From a virus: a stretch of 62,625 bases of DNA. Both the position numbers and the translations under genes were made by a program. The stretch lies in the IMG/VR virus record IMGVR_UViG_3300035490_000346, positions 1-62,625 of that record, one strand, 5' to 3'. Numbering within the stretch: the first letter of the stretch is position 1; every line of letters begins with the position of its first letter. The notes under the pieces are model-generated. The model was not told where the DNA came from, made no database searches, and saw nothing but the letters and a program-made list of their open reading frames with translations. Below, in pieces: positions 41,939-50,782 of the stretch.

Positions 41939-42937
41939 ATGGCAAACCTTTCCCGCACCCAGCAGCAGACGGCAATGCTAGGCCAACTGCTGAAGACGGC
42001 CGGCGGACGGCAGAAGCTCGCCGCCAGCCTCGGACCGTCCCTGCGCAGGCGTCGTGACTACATGAGCATCGCCCGCAAGGCGCTCATGGTCGAGACCCTG
42101 CCGGACGGCGCTCTTCCCATCTACGACAAGGAGTTCGACATCGCGGCCCAGACCGTTTCCGGCCCTGCCGGTGGGTCCTTTGTCGAGGCCTTCGTGGTCG
42201 GCGAAGAGGGCGGAGACATCGTTCGGGTCACCAAGCCGAAGCGTGTCACCGTCCCGACGTTCGAGATTGTCTCTAACCCCATGATTCCAATCACCCAGAT
42301 TAAGGAGCGCAGGTTCGACCTGGTCGCTCGTTCCCTTAACCTGGCGAAGGCAGAGGTCGGGGCAGCCGAGGACGGCTACGTCTTCGGGCTGTTCGATGCC
42401 GTTGCCGCCGCAGCCAACGTACAGGTCGCAGCGGACAACGCCACCAAGGCCGGCAGCGGCCCGTTCGACCCTGTCTACAATGGGGACATCGCAATCAGCC
42501 CGCCCGTTGACATCAACTCGATGGCCGACGGCTTCGGGCAGGTGCAGCGGCACGACCTCTCCGTGGCCTTCTGTTTCTTCAACCCGAGGGACTACACGGA
42601 CCTGCTGAAGTGGACCCAGCAGAACATCGACCGCGAGACGCAGCGCAAGCTGCTGAAGACCGGCGTCATGGGCTACCTGTGGGGGGCAACGCTCCTCCAG
42701 TCCCGTAAGGTCGGCTTCGGCTGCGTGTACCTCCTGGCGGACGCCGAGTTCCTGGGCGTCATCCCGGAGCGTATCCCGCTGACCGTCATGTCCGCCGACA
42801 GGCCGGACCTCAGGCAGATTGGGTTCAGCATCTTCGAGAACCTGGGCTTCCTGGTGTTCAACCCCTCCGGCGTGCAGCGCCTCACCATAACCGGCCGCTT
42901 CCAGATGTGGAACGGCCAGAACCAGGGCGAGAACTAA
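41939..42937 (+). CDS. Major capsid protein (HK97-fold type)
   Basis: The 332-residue protein has a helical Gln/Arg-rich N-terminus (residues 1-55, candidate protease-removed delta region). It continues with an E-loop/strand region (GGSFVEAFVVGEEGGDIVRVTKPKRVTVPTFEI in parts), a spine-helix-like SLNLAKAEVGAAEDGYVFGLFDAV, and a final P-domain with FNPSGVQRLTI. This matches capsid proteins of large myophages. GCGAGAGGAG precedes ATG 41939. It lies after protease, scaffold and decoration genes, and a strong terminator follows. Confidence is from order plus fold pattern. Confidence 0.8.
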   Translation: MANLSRTQQQTAMLGQLLKTAGGRQKLAASLGPSLRRRRDYMSIARKALMVETLPDGALPIYDKEFDIAAQTVSGPAGGSFVEAFVVGEEGGDIVRVTKPKRVTVPTFEIVSNPMIPITQIKERRFDLVARSLNLAKAEVGAAEDGYVFGLFDAVAAAANVQVAADNATKAGSGPFDPVYNGDIAISPPVDINSMADGFGQVQRHDLSVAFCFFNPRDYTDLLKWTQQNIDRETQRKLLKTGVMGYLWGATLLQSRKVGFGCVYLLADAEFLGVIPERIPLTVMSADRPDLRQIGFSIFENLGFLVFNPSGVQRLTITGRFQMWNGQNQGEN

Positions 42938-42963
42938 GGCCCTCCAGTAGCATTCCTCCAGCC

Positions 42964-42994
42964 GGGGACCCCTGCGGGTCCCCGCTCTTTTTTT
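42964..42994 (+). terminator. Strong intrinsic terminator after the capsid gene
   Basis: GGGGACCC (42964-42971) pairs perfectly with GGGTCCCC (42976-42983) around CTGC, followed by GCTC and seven Ts. This is the clearest terminator in the window. Confidence 0.92.
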
Positions 42995-43081
42995 GCCCCT
43001 TCCCTCCCGTATCCGGTATTATAAACAAGCATGCCCGTGCTACGGGGATGCTATTTTAGGAGGCAGCCTCCGGGACCAGGG

Positions 43082-43702
43082 ATGACGAACTATGTAGCCA
43101 GCACGACTATAAACTTCGAGGGGTCAAGGTTCTACGTCCGCCCAGGGGACATCCTGTCCTATAACCCCCAGCACGGCGGGGGCTCCCTGGCCATATTCCG
43201 CAACGGGCAGCTTGTCAAGGTGCTGAGGACGGACTCCCTGGCCATCGAGGCGTTCCTGAAGAGCAGGTTCATATCCGAGGTCAAGGCCCCTCCCAAGCCC
43301 CCGCCCGCCCCTGCGGGGACAATCACCCTGGACACCCTCATCGACGGGTATGCCAGGACGCTCAGGCCCGGGCCGCCCGCCCCCGACCTATACGGGCTGC
43401 TCAGCCCTCCCCAGGCAGCAGGGCCGCTGTCCGACTCCGACCTGCTGGCCGATGCCAAGGTCCTGCTTCCCGAGGCAGCAGCAGACTCGTTCCCCTCCGA
43501 CCTGGGCGTGGCTATCGTAGACGGCCAGCCTGTAGTAGGCCCTCCGGGCGAGGCACCTCCCAAGGGCAAGAGGAGGAGGAAGCCCGTCCCTGTGGCCGAG
43601 ATTGACTACGCCGTGCATCCCCCTCCCCTGCCGCCCTCCCAGGTACCCGGCCCCGAGGACGCCCCGCCAGAACCCTGGCATAACAGAATATCCGAACCAT
43701 AG
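43082..43702 (+). CDS. Virion-block protein with Pro-rich tail, ~206 aa
   Basis: The likely start is ATG 43082 (CCAGGG upstream), with ATG 43031 giving 17 more residues as the alternative. The first ~65 residues form a strand-rich domain (NYVASTTINFEGSRFYVRPGDILSY in parts). The rest is Pro/Ala/Leu-rich and probably unfolded. A TATTATA at 43017 and ATTTTAGGAGG at 43053 could be promoter and start signals after the capsid terminator. Likely a head-completion or tail connector component. Confidence 0.5.
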   Translation: MTNYVASTTINFEGSRFYVRPGDILSYNPQHGGGSLAIFRNGQLVKVLRTDSLAIEAFLKSRFISEVKAPPKPPPAPAGTITLDTLIDGYARTLRPGPPAPDLYGLLSPPQAAGPLSDSDLLADAKVLLPEAAADSFPSDLGVAIVDGQPVVGPPGEAPPKGKRRRKPVPVAEIDYAVHPPPLPPSQVPGPEDAPPEPWHNRISEP

Positions 43703-43713
43703 ACGAGGGGTCT

Positions 43714-44688
43714 ATGGCCTTTGCAAGCCTATCCAGCCTGGACACAGCGCTCTGGGTGCAGGTTCCTATAGTCGTCCTCCGCCCTCCGTACACCAAGGTG
43801 GCGATAAGCCTCCCGGAGCTGGTGAGGCAGACCAATGCCTTCAGCGTGAAGCGGAGGGCGGGGTGCAATGCTACCCTGAAGCGCAGCCGCCCCAAGGAGC
43901 TTTACCTGGAGTACAACGTGGTGTGCCACGAGAGCTACTCCGACCCCCGTGGGCACGACGTGCAGGTCCAGTTCGACCTCTCCCAGGTCGAGGAGACCCA
44001 GGACGCCAAGAGGCTGGACGTGAGGGTAAGCTGTAGCTGCCCCGCGTTCCTGTACTGGGGCGCACAGTGGAACCTCCACCAGCGCGACGGCCTCCACGGC
44101 CAGGCACGGCCCCTCCTCCAGGCACCCACCCAGAGGCTAGACCTCCGGGGCAACTTCGTAATCTGCAAGCACGTCAAGGCGGTGTTCGAGCGCATCCTGC
44201 CGTCCGTCCAGTACAATATCACCAAGGTCGTGCGCGAGCGCGAGGTGAAGCGCACCAGGGAGCGCGTGGAGAAGGAGGAGCGGCCGACCGACAGGGAGAA
44301 GCGCCTGCGCCGGGAGCAGATGGAGATGAGGATGAGGAAGGACATCAATACCATCCTCAAGACCAAGGACCCGGAGGAGCGGGAGCGGCTGGTAAAGGAG
44401 CTGGTGGACAAGGAGAAGAAGCGCCTCTACAGGCAGGTAGAGACGGAGAGGGGGAAGGGGCCGGGGAAGGCCCCTGCTCCCCCTAAGCCTGGCCCTTCCT
44501 CCCCGAAGGAGCCCCCCAAGCCCCCGGAGAAGAAGAAGGTCGTGAAGAGGGACGAGCCTGCTGTTTCTCCCCCCAAGGAGCCTGCCCCTAAGCCTGCCGC
44601 CCCGCAGGGGCCCGGCCTGGAGGACCTGGTAAGGGAGGAGGAGAGGAAGCTGCGGGCAAGGAAGCCCAGGGAGAAGCCTAAGGAATAG
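43714..44688 (+). CDS. SWIM zinc-finger protein with coiled coil and Pro/Lys tail
   Basis: Residues ~110-150 hold SCSCPAFLYWG and then ICKHVKAVFERIL: CxC and CxH, the SWIM zinc-finger signature. Residues ~170-245 are a highly charged Arg/Glu/Lys coiled coil. The last ~75 residues are Pro/Lys-rich. SWIM domains bind nucleic acid or protein; next to the capsid gene this may be a DNA-packaging or head-internal protein. GAGGGGTCT precedes ATG 43714. Compare the small SWIM protein at 5604-5942. Confidence 0.65.
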   Translation: MAFASLSSLDTALWVQVPIVVLRPPYTKVAISLPELVRQTNAFSVKRRAGCNATLKRSRPKELYLEYNVVCHESYSDPRGHDVQVQFDLSQVEETQDAKRLDVRVSCSCPAFLYWGAQWNLHQRDGLHGQARPLLQAPTQRLDLRGNFVICKHVKAVFERILPSVQYNITKVVREREVKRTRERVEKEERPTDREKRLRREQMEMRMRKDINTILKTKDPEERERLVKELVDKEKKRLYRQVETERGKGPGKAPAPPKPGPSSPKEPPKPPEKKKVVKRDEPAVSPPKEPAPKPAAPQGPGLEDLVREEERKLRARKPREKPKE

Positions 44689-44689
44689 C

Positions 44690-44992
44690 ATGATTACGGC
44701 AGAGGTCAACCAGCCCTACTCCAACCGCATCCAGCTCCTCCTGGAGGACTGGGTCGGCCCCCTCGTCCAGCCGACCAGCCCCCCGGCCCCCTTCGACCCC
44801 ACGGACCCAGGGGTCCTGGAGGTCTACATAAACGGCGTCCCCGCCACGGTCAGCACCTTCTCCTTCGACAGCGTCAACAACCGCTACCTGCTGTTCCTGG
44901 CGGAGGCCTTCGACCCCTCTACGGCGGTGGTCCAGGCCATACACCATATGCCCAGCCCCCCGTACCAGTACGGGATACCGGTGGTGATATAG
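44690..44992 (+). CDS. Small beta-domain virion protein, 100 aa
   Basis: It begins one base after the previous stop. LEVYINGVPATVSTFSFD followed by a strand-turn-strand pattern resembles the single beta modules repeated in the sheath protein. It is therefore probably a structural protein with one such domain. It ends one base before the adhesin gene. Confidence 0.55.
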   Translation: MITAEVNQPYSNRIQLLLEDWVGPLVQPTSPPAPFDPTDPGVLEVYINGVPATVSTFSFDSVNNRYLLFLAEAFDPSTAVVQAIHHMPSPPYQYGIPVVI

Positions 44993-44993
44993 C

Positions 44994-47900
44994 ATGCCTG
45001 TCCAGGTCCCGACCATCGTGCAGTCCGTGTTCACGAGGGTGGACAATGCCCTGTCGGCCACCCTTAGCCTGCCCTATGCCTGCGTTACGGGCAACTCCAC
45101 CCTTCTCATGGGGCTGGGGGGCGACAGCTTCTTCCCGGTAAGGACCCAAGTGCCCCCCGGGCCCCCATGGGCTACCTGGGTCGGACTTGCCTTCGACTAC
45201 TCTATCGCACCGTACGGGACCTTCGGACAGGTCCTCTCGTGGAGCCATCTCGTGGCCGACGGCGACGACTCCCAGCACGTGGAGGTAGTGACCTTCTCGC
45301 GCCTCTGGCCAGCGATAAGCTGGGGGCTCTTCGAGATTACGGGCGACATCCGGCTTGCGACCATCACTACCTCGATATTGCCAGACGTGTACGGCGGCCA
45401 CAGCCACGACCCCAACTGCTGGAACCCCTCTGCCTCCTACTCTGTCGGTAACGTGGTTAGCTGGATAGCCTATTCCTGGACCTGCACCGTCCCGAACATC
45501 GACCAGGAACCGTATGCCGGGTCTAGCTACTGGGCCCGTGGGGGGTCGAGCGCCAGCACCACCCTTGCGACCGCTGAGATATCCAATCCCGGCGAGTCGC
45601 TCTGCATCGGGGGGTTCACCTGGAAGAGCGCCGACACCAGCACCAACCCCTCCCCCTCTCCCTATGTGTGGGTCAACCGCTCCAACGGCGACCCGGCCGG
45701 GGACAACTCCATCTTCTTCGCCGCCACTGGCAACCCCCTGCCCGATACCGCCGTCTCCGTCACCCTTCCCAACGCCGCCCACTGGGTGACCGGCTGGGTC
45801 CTCATCTCCGTCTACTCCTCGTCCACTACAGTCATCACCAGCAACAGCCCCTCCATATCCGGGACCTCCGTGACGTTCACGGCCACCGTCACCACCACCC
45901 AGGGGGGAGACCCTACGGGGACCGTCACCTTCAGCGACAGCCTGGGGAGCTTCAGCCCCCAGACGGTGCCCCTCTCCGGGGGGCAGGCCCAGTTCAGCAC
46001 CTCTGCCCTCTCGGTGGATTCCCATACCATCACGGCGGCCTACAACGGGGACAGCAGCCATGCCAGCAGCCTCGGCACGGTAGCCCAGAGCGTGCAGTAC
46101 GCTACCCCCTCCGTGGCCGTCCTGAGCAGCCTCAACCCGTCCCTCACCGGCGACCCCGTCACCTTTACCGTGAACGTCACGGGGGGGTACGGGACGCCGA
46201 CCGGGAGCGTGCTGCTGTCCGACGACCTGGGGAGCTTCAGCCCCCAGACCTTGCCCCTCGTCCTGGGCTCCGCCCAGTATACGGCCCCCTCCCTGGGCCT
46301 GGACTACCATAACATATCCGCCGCCTACAGCGGGGACGGGGTGTATGCCCCCCTGGCCGCCGTCCTGGTGCAGCAGGTCGTCCCCAAGTACGACCCCGTG
46401 GTAGCGATGACCAGCAGCAACGACCCCCAGTCCTTCGGGCAGGAGTTCACCCTTACCATAACGGTAGGGCCCTCGTCCGGGGGGCCGGTCCCGACCGGGA
46501 CGGTAGGCCTCACGGACACCGTCCTGGGAGACCTCGGCACCTATCCCCTTGTCTCCGGGGCGGCTACCTACACCATGGACCTCCTCTCCCCCTGGGCGGT
46601 GGGCAGCCACATCGTCACGGCAGCATACGGCGGGGACAGCAGCTACAACACGGGCACGGCGTCCCTTGTCGAGCTTATAACCGTGGCCTCCAGCCTCGTG
46701 TACGCCGACCTCCCCGGCTTCGCCCTGGTGGCGTCCTACTCCCCCGAGGGGGACGAGGGCCTCCCTGCCTGGGCATCCTTCTCTGCCAGCCCCGACCCGG
46801 CCGACCAGGGCCAGGAGGTCTACCTGCTGTGGACCAGCGCCAATATCGCCTCCGTCAGGATATACGGCAGCAACGGGACGGACTCCCTGGACACGGGGGT
46901 GCTCCAGGCCTCCGGCCCCGGCCTCTATGCCGTGGCCAGCGGCTTCCAGCACAGCATCACCCTCTCCTGCCTTGCCTATGACGCCAGCGGCAACACGGTG
47001 GCCTCCCAGCCCTTGACCGTCACCGTCATCTCGGCCCCGGAGCTGGACAGCCTCTCCCCCCCGTCTGCCACCGAGGGCTCTACCGCGCAAACCCTGGACC
47101 TGATGGGGAGCTACTTCACGCCGGACTGCACGGCGACCTACAACGGCACCCCGCACACCGTATCCTACATAGGCCCCACGGAGCTGTCTATCCCGCTGAC
47201 GGACGGGGACCAGGCGACCCAGGGCAGCTATCCCGTGGTCGTGACCAATAGCATAGGCTCTTCCGACCCTGTCGATTTCCTGGTCACCTCCGTCTCCCCC
47301 TACCCGGACCTCCCGCCCTTCGTCCAGAGCAATATGGCCGGGAGCCCCCAGGTGCCCAACCCGGTCACTGTCCCCTACCTCCAGGACACCACGAACGGCA
47401 ACTTCCTGCTGTGCTTTGTCGCCAGCCAGGATGCCTCCGCCCCCCCTATCTCCGACACCCTCGGGAGCCCCTGGACCCTGGTCGGCAGCCACCACGGGCT
47501 CGGGTCTAACTATCCCTATGCCTATGTGTTCGCGGTCTATAACAGCGACACGTACGGCGGTCCCGACACGGTCCAGGTCGGGGCCAGCGACGGGGTGCCC
47601 CGCATGGTCCAGATATGGGAGTTCCAGGTAGGCTATGCGCTTGACACTATCACCTGGAACGACACTGCGGTAAACGGCAGCGGGAGCGTATCGACGGGCA
47701 CTACAACGATGACCCATGACTACGACCTGGTACTGACCCTCTTCGTAGACGAGGACCAGGGTGCCAGGACTGTCCCGATACCCGGCACCAGCTTCCAGGG
47801 ATGGAGCGGGCAGGAGTACCAGGCACCGTCGCCGGCCGGCAGCATGCAGGTGTTCGAGCCCTGCCCTGGGACCACGATAGGCAGTTGCGGGGACGCCCCG

Positions 47901-48143
47901 CACTTCCTGACGGCCTGGCAGGCGGGCAAGCAGTACTACGCCGGGAACGAGGTCGTGGACGCAGGCAGCCATTGGCTGTGCGCCTACGACAACATAGGCT
48001 CGGAGCCCAGCATAGTGAACCCCAACTGGCAGTTGGTCGGGAGCGGCTCCGGGGTGTACTCGGACGAGCGCACCGTAAGCGGGCTCTCCGGCACTGCCAA
48101 CTTCGTCTCGGCCATCATCGCGTTCCGGCCCTTCTTCGTATAG
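44994..48143 (+). CDS. Ig-like repeat surface protein / putative adhesin, 1049 aa
   Basis: Domains in order: N-terminal globular region (1-~135); a carbohydrate-binding-module-like WNPSASYSVGNVVSW...YW segment (~142-182); three bacterial Ig-like (Big_3-type) repeats ~280-560, each with a TxTGTVxxxDxxG...PLxxGxAxYT...GxHxITAAYxGDSSY pattern; a further Ig-like part (~595-680); an IPT/TIG-like domain (~685-765) starting LDSLSPPSATEGS; a jelly-roll-like region; and a second carbohydrate-binding-like WQAGKQYYAGNEVV near 980. Such proteins decorate phage heads or tails and bind cell-surface glycans. It ends the capsid-side operon. Confidence 0.75.
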   Translation: MPVQVPTIVQSVFTRVDNALSATLSLPYACVTGNSTLLMGLGGDSFFPVRTQVPPGPPWATWVGLAFDYSIAPYGTFGQVLSWSHLVADGDDSQHVEVVTFSRLWPAISWGLFEITGDIRLATITTSILPDVYGGHSHDPNCWNPSASYSVGNVVSWIAYSWTCTVPNIDQEPYAGSSYWARGGSSASTTLATAEISNPGESLCIGGFTWKSADTSTNPSPSPYVWVNRSNGDPAGDNSIFFAATGNPLPDTAVSVTLPNAAHWVTGWVLISVYSSSTTVITSNSPSISGTSVTFTATVTTTQGGDPTGTVTFSDSLGSFSPQTVPLSGGQAQFSTSALSVDSHTITAAYNGDSSHASSLGTVAQSVQYATPSVAVLSSLNPSLTGDPVTFTVNVTGGYGTPTGSVLLSDDLGSFSPQTLPLVLGSAQYTAPSLGLDYHNISAAYSGDGVYAPLAAVLVQQVVPKYDPVVAMTSSNDPQSFGQEFTLTITVGPSSGGPVPTGTVGLTDTVLGDLGTYPLVSGAATYTMDLLSPWAVGSHIVTAAYGGDSSYNTGTASLVELITVASSLVYADLPGFALVASYSPEGDEGLPAWASFSASPDPADQGQEVYLLWTSANIASVRIYGSNGTDSLDTGVLQASGPGLYAVASGFQHSITLSCLAYDASGNTVASQPLTVTVISAPELDSLSPPSATEGSTAQTLDLMGSYFTPDCTATYNGTPHTVSYIGPTELSIPLTDGDQATQGSYPVVVTNSIGSSDPVDFLVTSVSPYPDLPPFVQSNMAGSPQVPNPVTVPYLQDTTNGNFLLCFVASQDASAPPISDTLGSPWTLVGSHHGLGSNYPYAYVFAVYNSDTYGGPDTVQVGASDGVPRMVQIWEFQVGYALDTITWNDTAVNGSGSVSTGTTTMTHDYDLVLTLFVDEDQGARTVPIPGTSFQGWSGQEYQAPSPAGSMQVFEPCPGTTIGSCGDAPHFLTAWQAGKQYYAGNEVVDAGSHWLCAYDNIGSEPSIVNPNWQLVGSGSGVYSDERTVSGLSGTANFVSAIIAFRPFFV

Positions 48144-48180
48144 GGCCAGCCCCGAGGGGGCCTGGGAAGGGGCCTGAAAA

Positions 48181-48205
48181 CATACTATGGCATGCCTTTA
48201 GTAGG
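48181..48205 (+). promoter_or_regulatory. Late promoter element, lying in a hairpin
   Basis: CATACTATGG (48181-48190) and CCTTTAGTAGG (48195-48205) match the element at 37736-37760. GCATGCC and GGCATGC around the TTTAGTAG core form a perfect 7-bp hairpin here. It precedes ATG 48236 with AAGGAGAGG. Confidence 0.55.
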
Positions 48206-48235
48206 GCATGCATACCCGTGCCCAAGGAGAGGAAA

Positions 48236-48463
48236 ATGGCCAAGAAGATAGCACGCATCGACGCAGAGAGCATGAACGGCCTCTACGTTGCCGAGCTGGA
48301 GAAGCTGGGTGCCAAGGTCGCTGCCAAGGACGACACCGGGCAGCCCAAGGACATCCAGGCCTTCAAGGACCACGAGGACTACCTCGCTACCCTGGAGGCC
48401 GCCTTCAAGGAGGACAAGAAGGCAGAGGGCTCCGGTAACCCCAACGACGTGCTGGTGGACTAA
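48236..48463 (+). CDS. Unknown 75-residue helical protein
   Basis: AAGGAGAGG directly precedes ATG 48236, behind a late promoter element. The protein is Lys/Ala/Asp-rich and helical, ending with an acidic tail. Likely an abundant small virion or assembly protein given its signals. No family recognised. Confidence 0.6.
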   Translation: MAKKIARIDAESMNGLYVAELEKLGAKVAAKDDTGQPKDIQAFKDHEDYLATLEAAFKEDKKAEGSGNPNDVLVD

Positions 48464-48476
48464 GGGAGGCAAGCCG

Positions 48477-49856
48477 ATGCTCACCTGCAAGGCGGACCCC
48501 CGCCTGCTTGTCCCAGGCAGGCTCGTCGGCTCTACCGACGGCCAGCCGTGGGTCGTCACCTCCAGCGTCAGGACCAAGGACGGCACCTCCGTAAGGCTCG
48601 CGGACCTCATGGGAGAGCCCGCCCCTGCGGGGCTGCGCTTCGACCCCATATCCCTCCGCCTGTCCAGGTTCGCCGCCATGATGCGGCGGCTCGCCTACAA
48701 CAAGGAGTTCGATGCCTATGTAAAGGACTCCATCAGGGAGGCCGGTCTGCCCGTTGACCAGAGCATGAACTGGGCCAAGTACCTCTACACCATCATGGTG
48801 CCCCGCCTGGACACCCAGGACGACGAGCTTATCGACGAGGCAATCCACTTCATCATCATCCGCGAGCTGGTAGAGCGCAAGAAGCTCAGCCCCCAGAACC
48901 CCCACGGGTTCTACCAGACCATAGGCGACTTCAGGTGGGGGGGCAAGAACCACCCCGGCCAGACAGAGGCGCTCCCCCTGGAGAAGCAGGTCACGGAGTT
49001 CCTCAAGAAGTCCTTCATATTCAGGGCGGACGAGGCAAACAAGTACCTCAAGAGGGTGCTCAAGGGCCTGAGGAAGGGCATAGGGGAGGAGGACCTTGTC
49101 CCCCTGTCCCCCGGCGGCGTGGGGGAGGAGGAGGCCTACTCCCCGATAGACTACCTGGAGCAGCCCGACACGGGCAGGGAGTTCCGCGAGGCCGAGGAGG
49201 TCGCCGACCTGGGCGACTACAGCCTCCGCCGCAAGAACGCCCTGGTGGGCAAGTTCACCGAGGGCCTGTACCACTGGCTCCTGGAGCAGAAGAGGACGCT
49301 GGAGGGCAGGAAGAGGTACCCTTACGCCCCTACCCAGTACGTCCGCCTCCTGAGCCTGCTGTACAGCCATGCCAAGGAGTACGGCACCAAGCCCTCCCTG
49401 GCCGAGATAGAGGGCAAGTGGAAGACCCTCCAGCAGGAGGTAGGCAGCCACAAGCGCCTCGGCCACGAGGACTTCGTCAAGCTCTTCACCCTGTTCCCCG
49501 AGGCCCTTGAGACATACGTCAGGACCGTCCTCCACCTCCCGCCCGAGGAGCACCACATCCTCCCCAACATCGTCCGCCTCCTGGTAAGGGAGGGGGAGCA
49601 AAGGCGTCAGAAGAGGCTGGAGGAGTCCGACAAGGACAGGGAGTCCCGCAGGGGCGGGCCCGAGCCCGAGGAGCAGCAGCCCCCTGCCGAGGCCGCCCCC
49701 GAGGGCAAGACCTCCGCCAAGCAGATAGAGATGCCCCGCTGCGCTACCTGCCAGACGGGGAAGGAGGTCAGCAGGTGCCCAGGCTGCGAGGATAGCTACT
49801 GCTCCCTGTGCGTCAAGGACCACTTCGCCAACAACCCAGGGCACGAAAGGACCTAG
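48477..49856 (+). CDS. Virion-block protein with C-terminal zinc finger, 459 aa
   Basis: ATG 48477 has GGGAGGC upstream. The N-terminal ~60 residues are strand-rich. The middle is largely helical with many Arg/Glu residues. The C-terminus is a CATC...CPGCEDSYCSLC...H cluster (~425-455), a B-box/MYND-like double zinc knuckle. The helical core has no recognised catalytic motif. It is co-transcribed with the next gene (one-base gap). Confidence 0.55.
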   Translation: MLTCKADPRLLVPGRLVGSTDGQPWVVTSSVRTKDGTSVRLADLMGEPAPAGLRFDPISLRLSRFAAMMRRLAYNKEFDAYVKDSIREAGLPVDQSMNWAKYLYTIMVPRLDTQDDELIDEAIHFIIIRELVERKKLSPQNPHGFYQTIGDFRWGGKNHPGQTEALPLEKQVTEFLKKSFIFRADEANKYLKRVLKGLRKGIGEEDLVPLSPGGVGEEEAYSPIDYLEQPDTGREFREAEEVADLGDYSLRRKNALVGKFTEGLYHWLLEQKRTLEGRKRYPYAPTQYVRLLSLLYSHAKEYGTKPSLAEIEGKWKTLQQEVGSHKRLGHEDFVKLFTLFPEALETYVRTVLHLPPEEHHILPNIVRLLVREGEQRRQKRLEESDKDRESRRGGPEPEEQQPPAEAAPEGKTSAKQIEMPRCATCQTGKEVSRCPGCEDSYCSLCVKDHFANNPGHERT

Positions 49857-49857
49857 C

Positions 49858-50754
49858 ATGGCCGACGTAGAGGTAAAGAACGAGGGGACCGTAGTCCTCC
49901 TTATCCCCATGAGCAGCGAGGGGAAGGCCTGGATTGACGAGAACCTCCAGCTTGAGAGCTGGCAGTGGTACGGCAACGCCGCCGCCATCGAGGCACGCTA
50001 TGTTGACCCGATAGTCCAGGGCATGCAGGACGACGGCCTGGAGGTAGAGGGCACCACGAGGGTCATACCCGAGGAGTCCGGGCTCACCCCCGAGGAGGAG
50101 GAAGGCATGGTCAGGAGGGGACAGCTCCCCCCCATGGAACGGCGCTCCTCCAAGACAGGGGCCGTCCCCGCCTCCCCCCTGCTGGCAAGGCCTGACTCCC
50201 AGGCGAACCTGGACATGGAGGGGATGGAGGAGCGCACGGGAGGGCCGATGGCGAGGGGGGACCAGGGGGGCGAGGAGCCCCTGCTCACGCCCGCCATGCC
50301 TACCACCCTCCAAGAGCTGCCCAACCCGGAGATGCGCGTCCACCCTATCTATACCCGCACGTCCGGGCTGGCCTTCGCGTCCCCCTTCCTGCGCCAGCCG
50401 GCCAGGGGAGGCTACTGCGATGCCTGCGGCCGTCCCGAGGCCCAGTGCGCGTGCAGCCCCGAGGACTGCGACCTGACAAGGAAGAGGGGGGCAGAGACGG
50501 ACTGGGAGGCGGGGGAGAGCTTCGCCTACGGCACCAAGCTGCGGGAGGCCGTGCAGTACATCGTCGGGGAGGCGCACAAGAAGGGGACGAAGGAGTCCTA
50601 CCTGGCAGGGATGAACAAGCTGTATGGAGTCCGGGCCCTCCTCATCTTCACCGGGTTCAACGAGACGAGGCCCCTGCTGGCAATCATGAACGAGGCACAC
50701 CGGCTCTGGACGATGGCAGAGAGCCTGGAGGAGCGGACTACGGAAACCGTTTAG
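49858..50754 (+). CDS. Unknown virion-block protein, 298 aa
   Basis: The N-terminal ~55 residues form an alpha/beta domain (TVVLLIPMSSEGKAWIDENL in part). A Pro/Glu/Met-rich low-complexity stretch (~65-165), a CDACGRPEAQCAC zinc-like cluster near 183-195 and a helical C-terminus follow. ATG 49858 lies one base after the previous stop. Function unknown. Confidence 0.55.
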   Translation: MADVEVKNEGTVVLLIPMSSEGKAWIDENLQLESWQWYGNAAAIEARYVDPIVQGMQDDGLEVEGTTRVIPEESGLTPEEEEGMVRRGQLPPMERRSSKTGAVPASPLLARPDSQANLDMEGMEERTGGPMARGDQGGEEPLLTPAMPTTLQELPNPEMRVHPIYTRTSGLAFASPFLRQPARGGYCDACGRPEAQCACSPEDCDLTRKRGAETDWEAGESFAYGTKLREAVQYIVGEAHKKGTKESYLAGMNKLYGVRALLIFTGFNETRPLLAIMNEAHRLWTMAESLEERTTETV

Positions 50755-50782
50755 GAGCCGCCAAGCGGCGGCGGAGGAGAAC

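Noticed and set aside
44919-47972. A 1017-codon minus-strand open frame
   Set aside because: It mirrors the Ig-like adhesin on the plus strand, has Gly/Arg/Val-rich non-protein-like composition and no ribosome site; high GC removes stops in shadow frames.
48477-49856. Sigma-factor-like protein
   Set aside because: A helical segment around residues 100-130 loosely recalls sigma region 2, but no region 4 or consistent pattern could be found.
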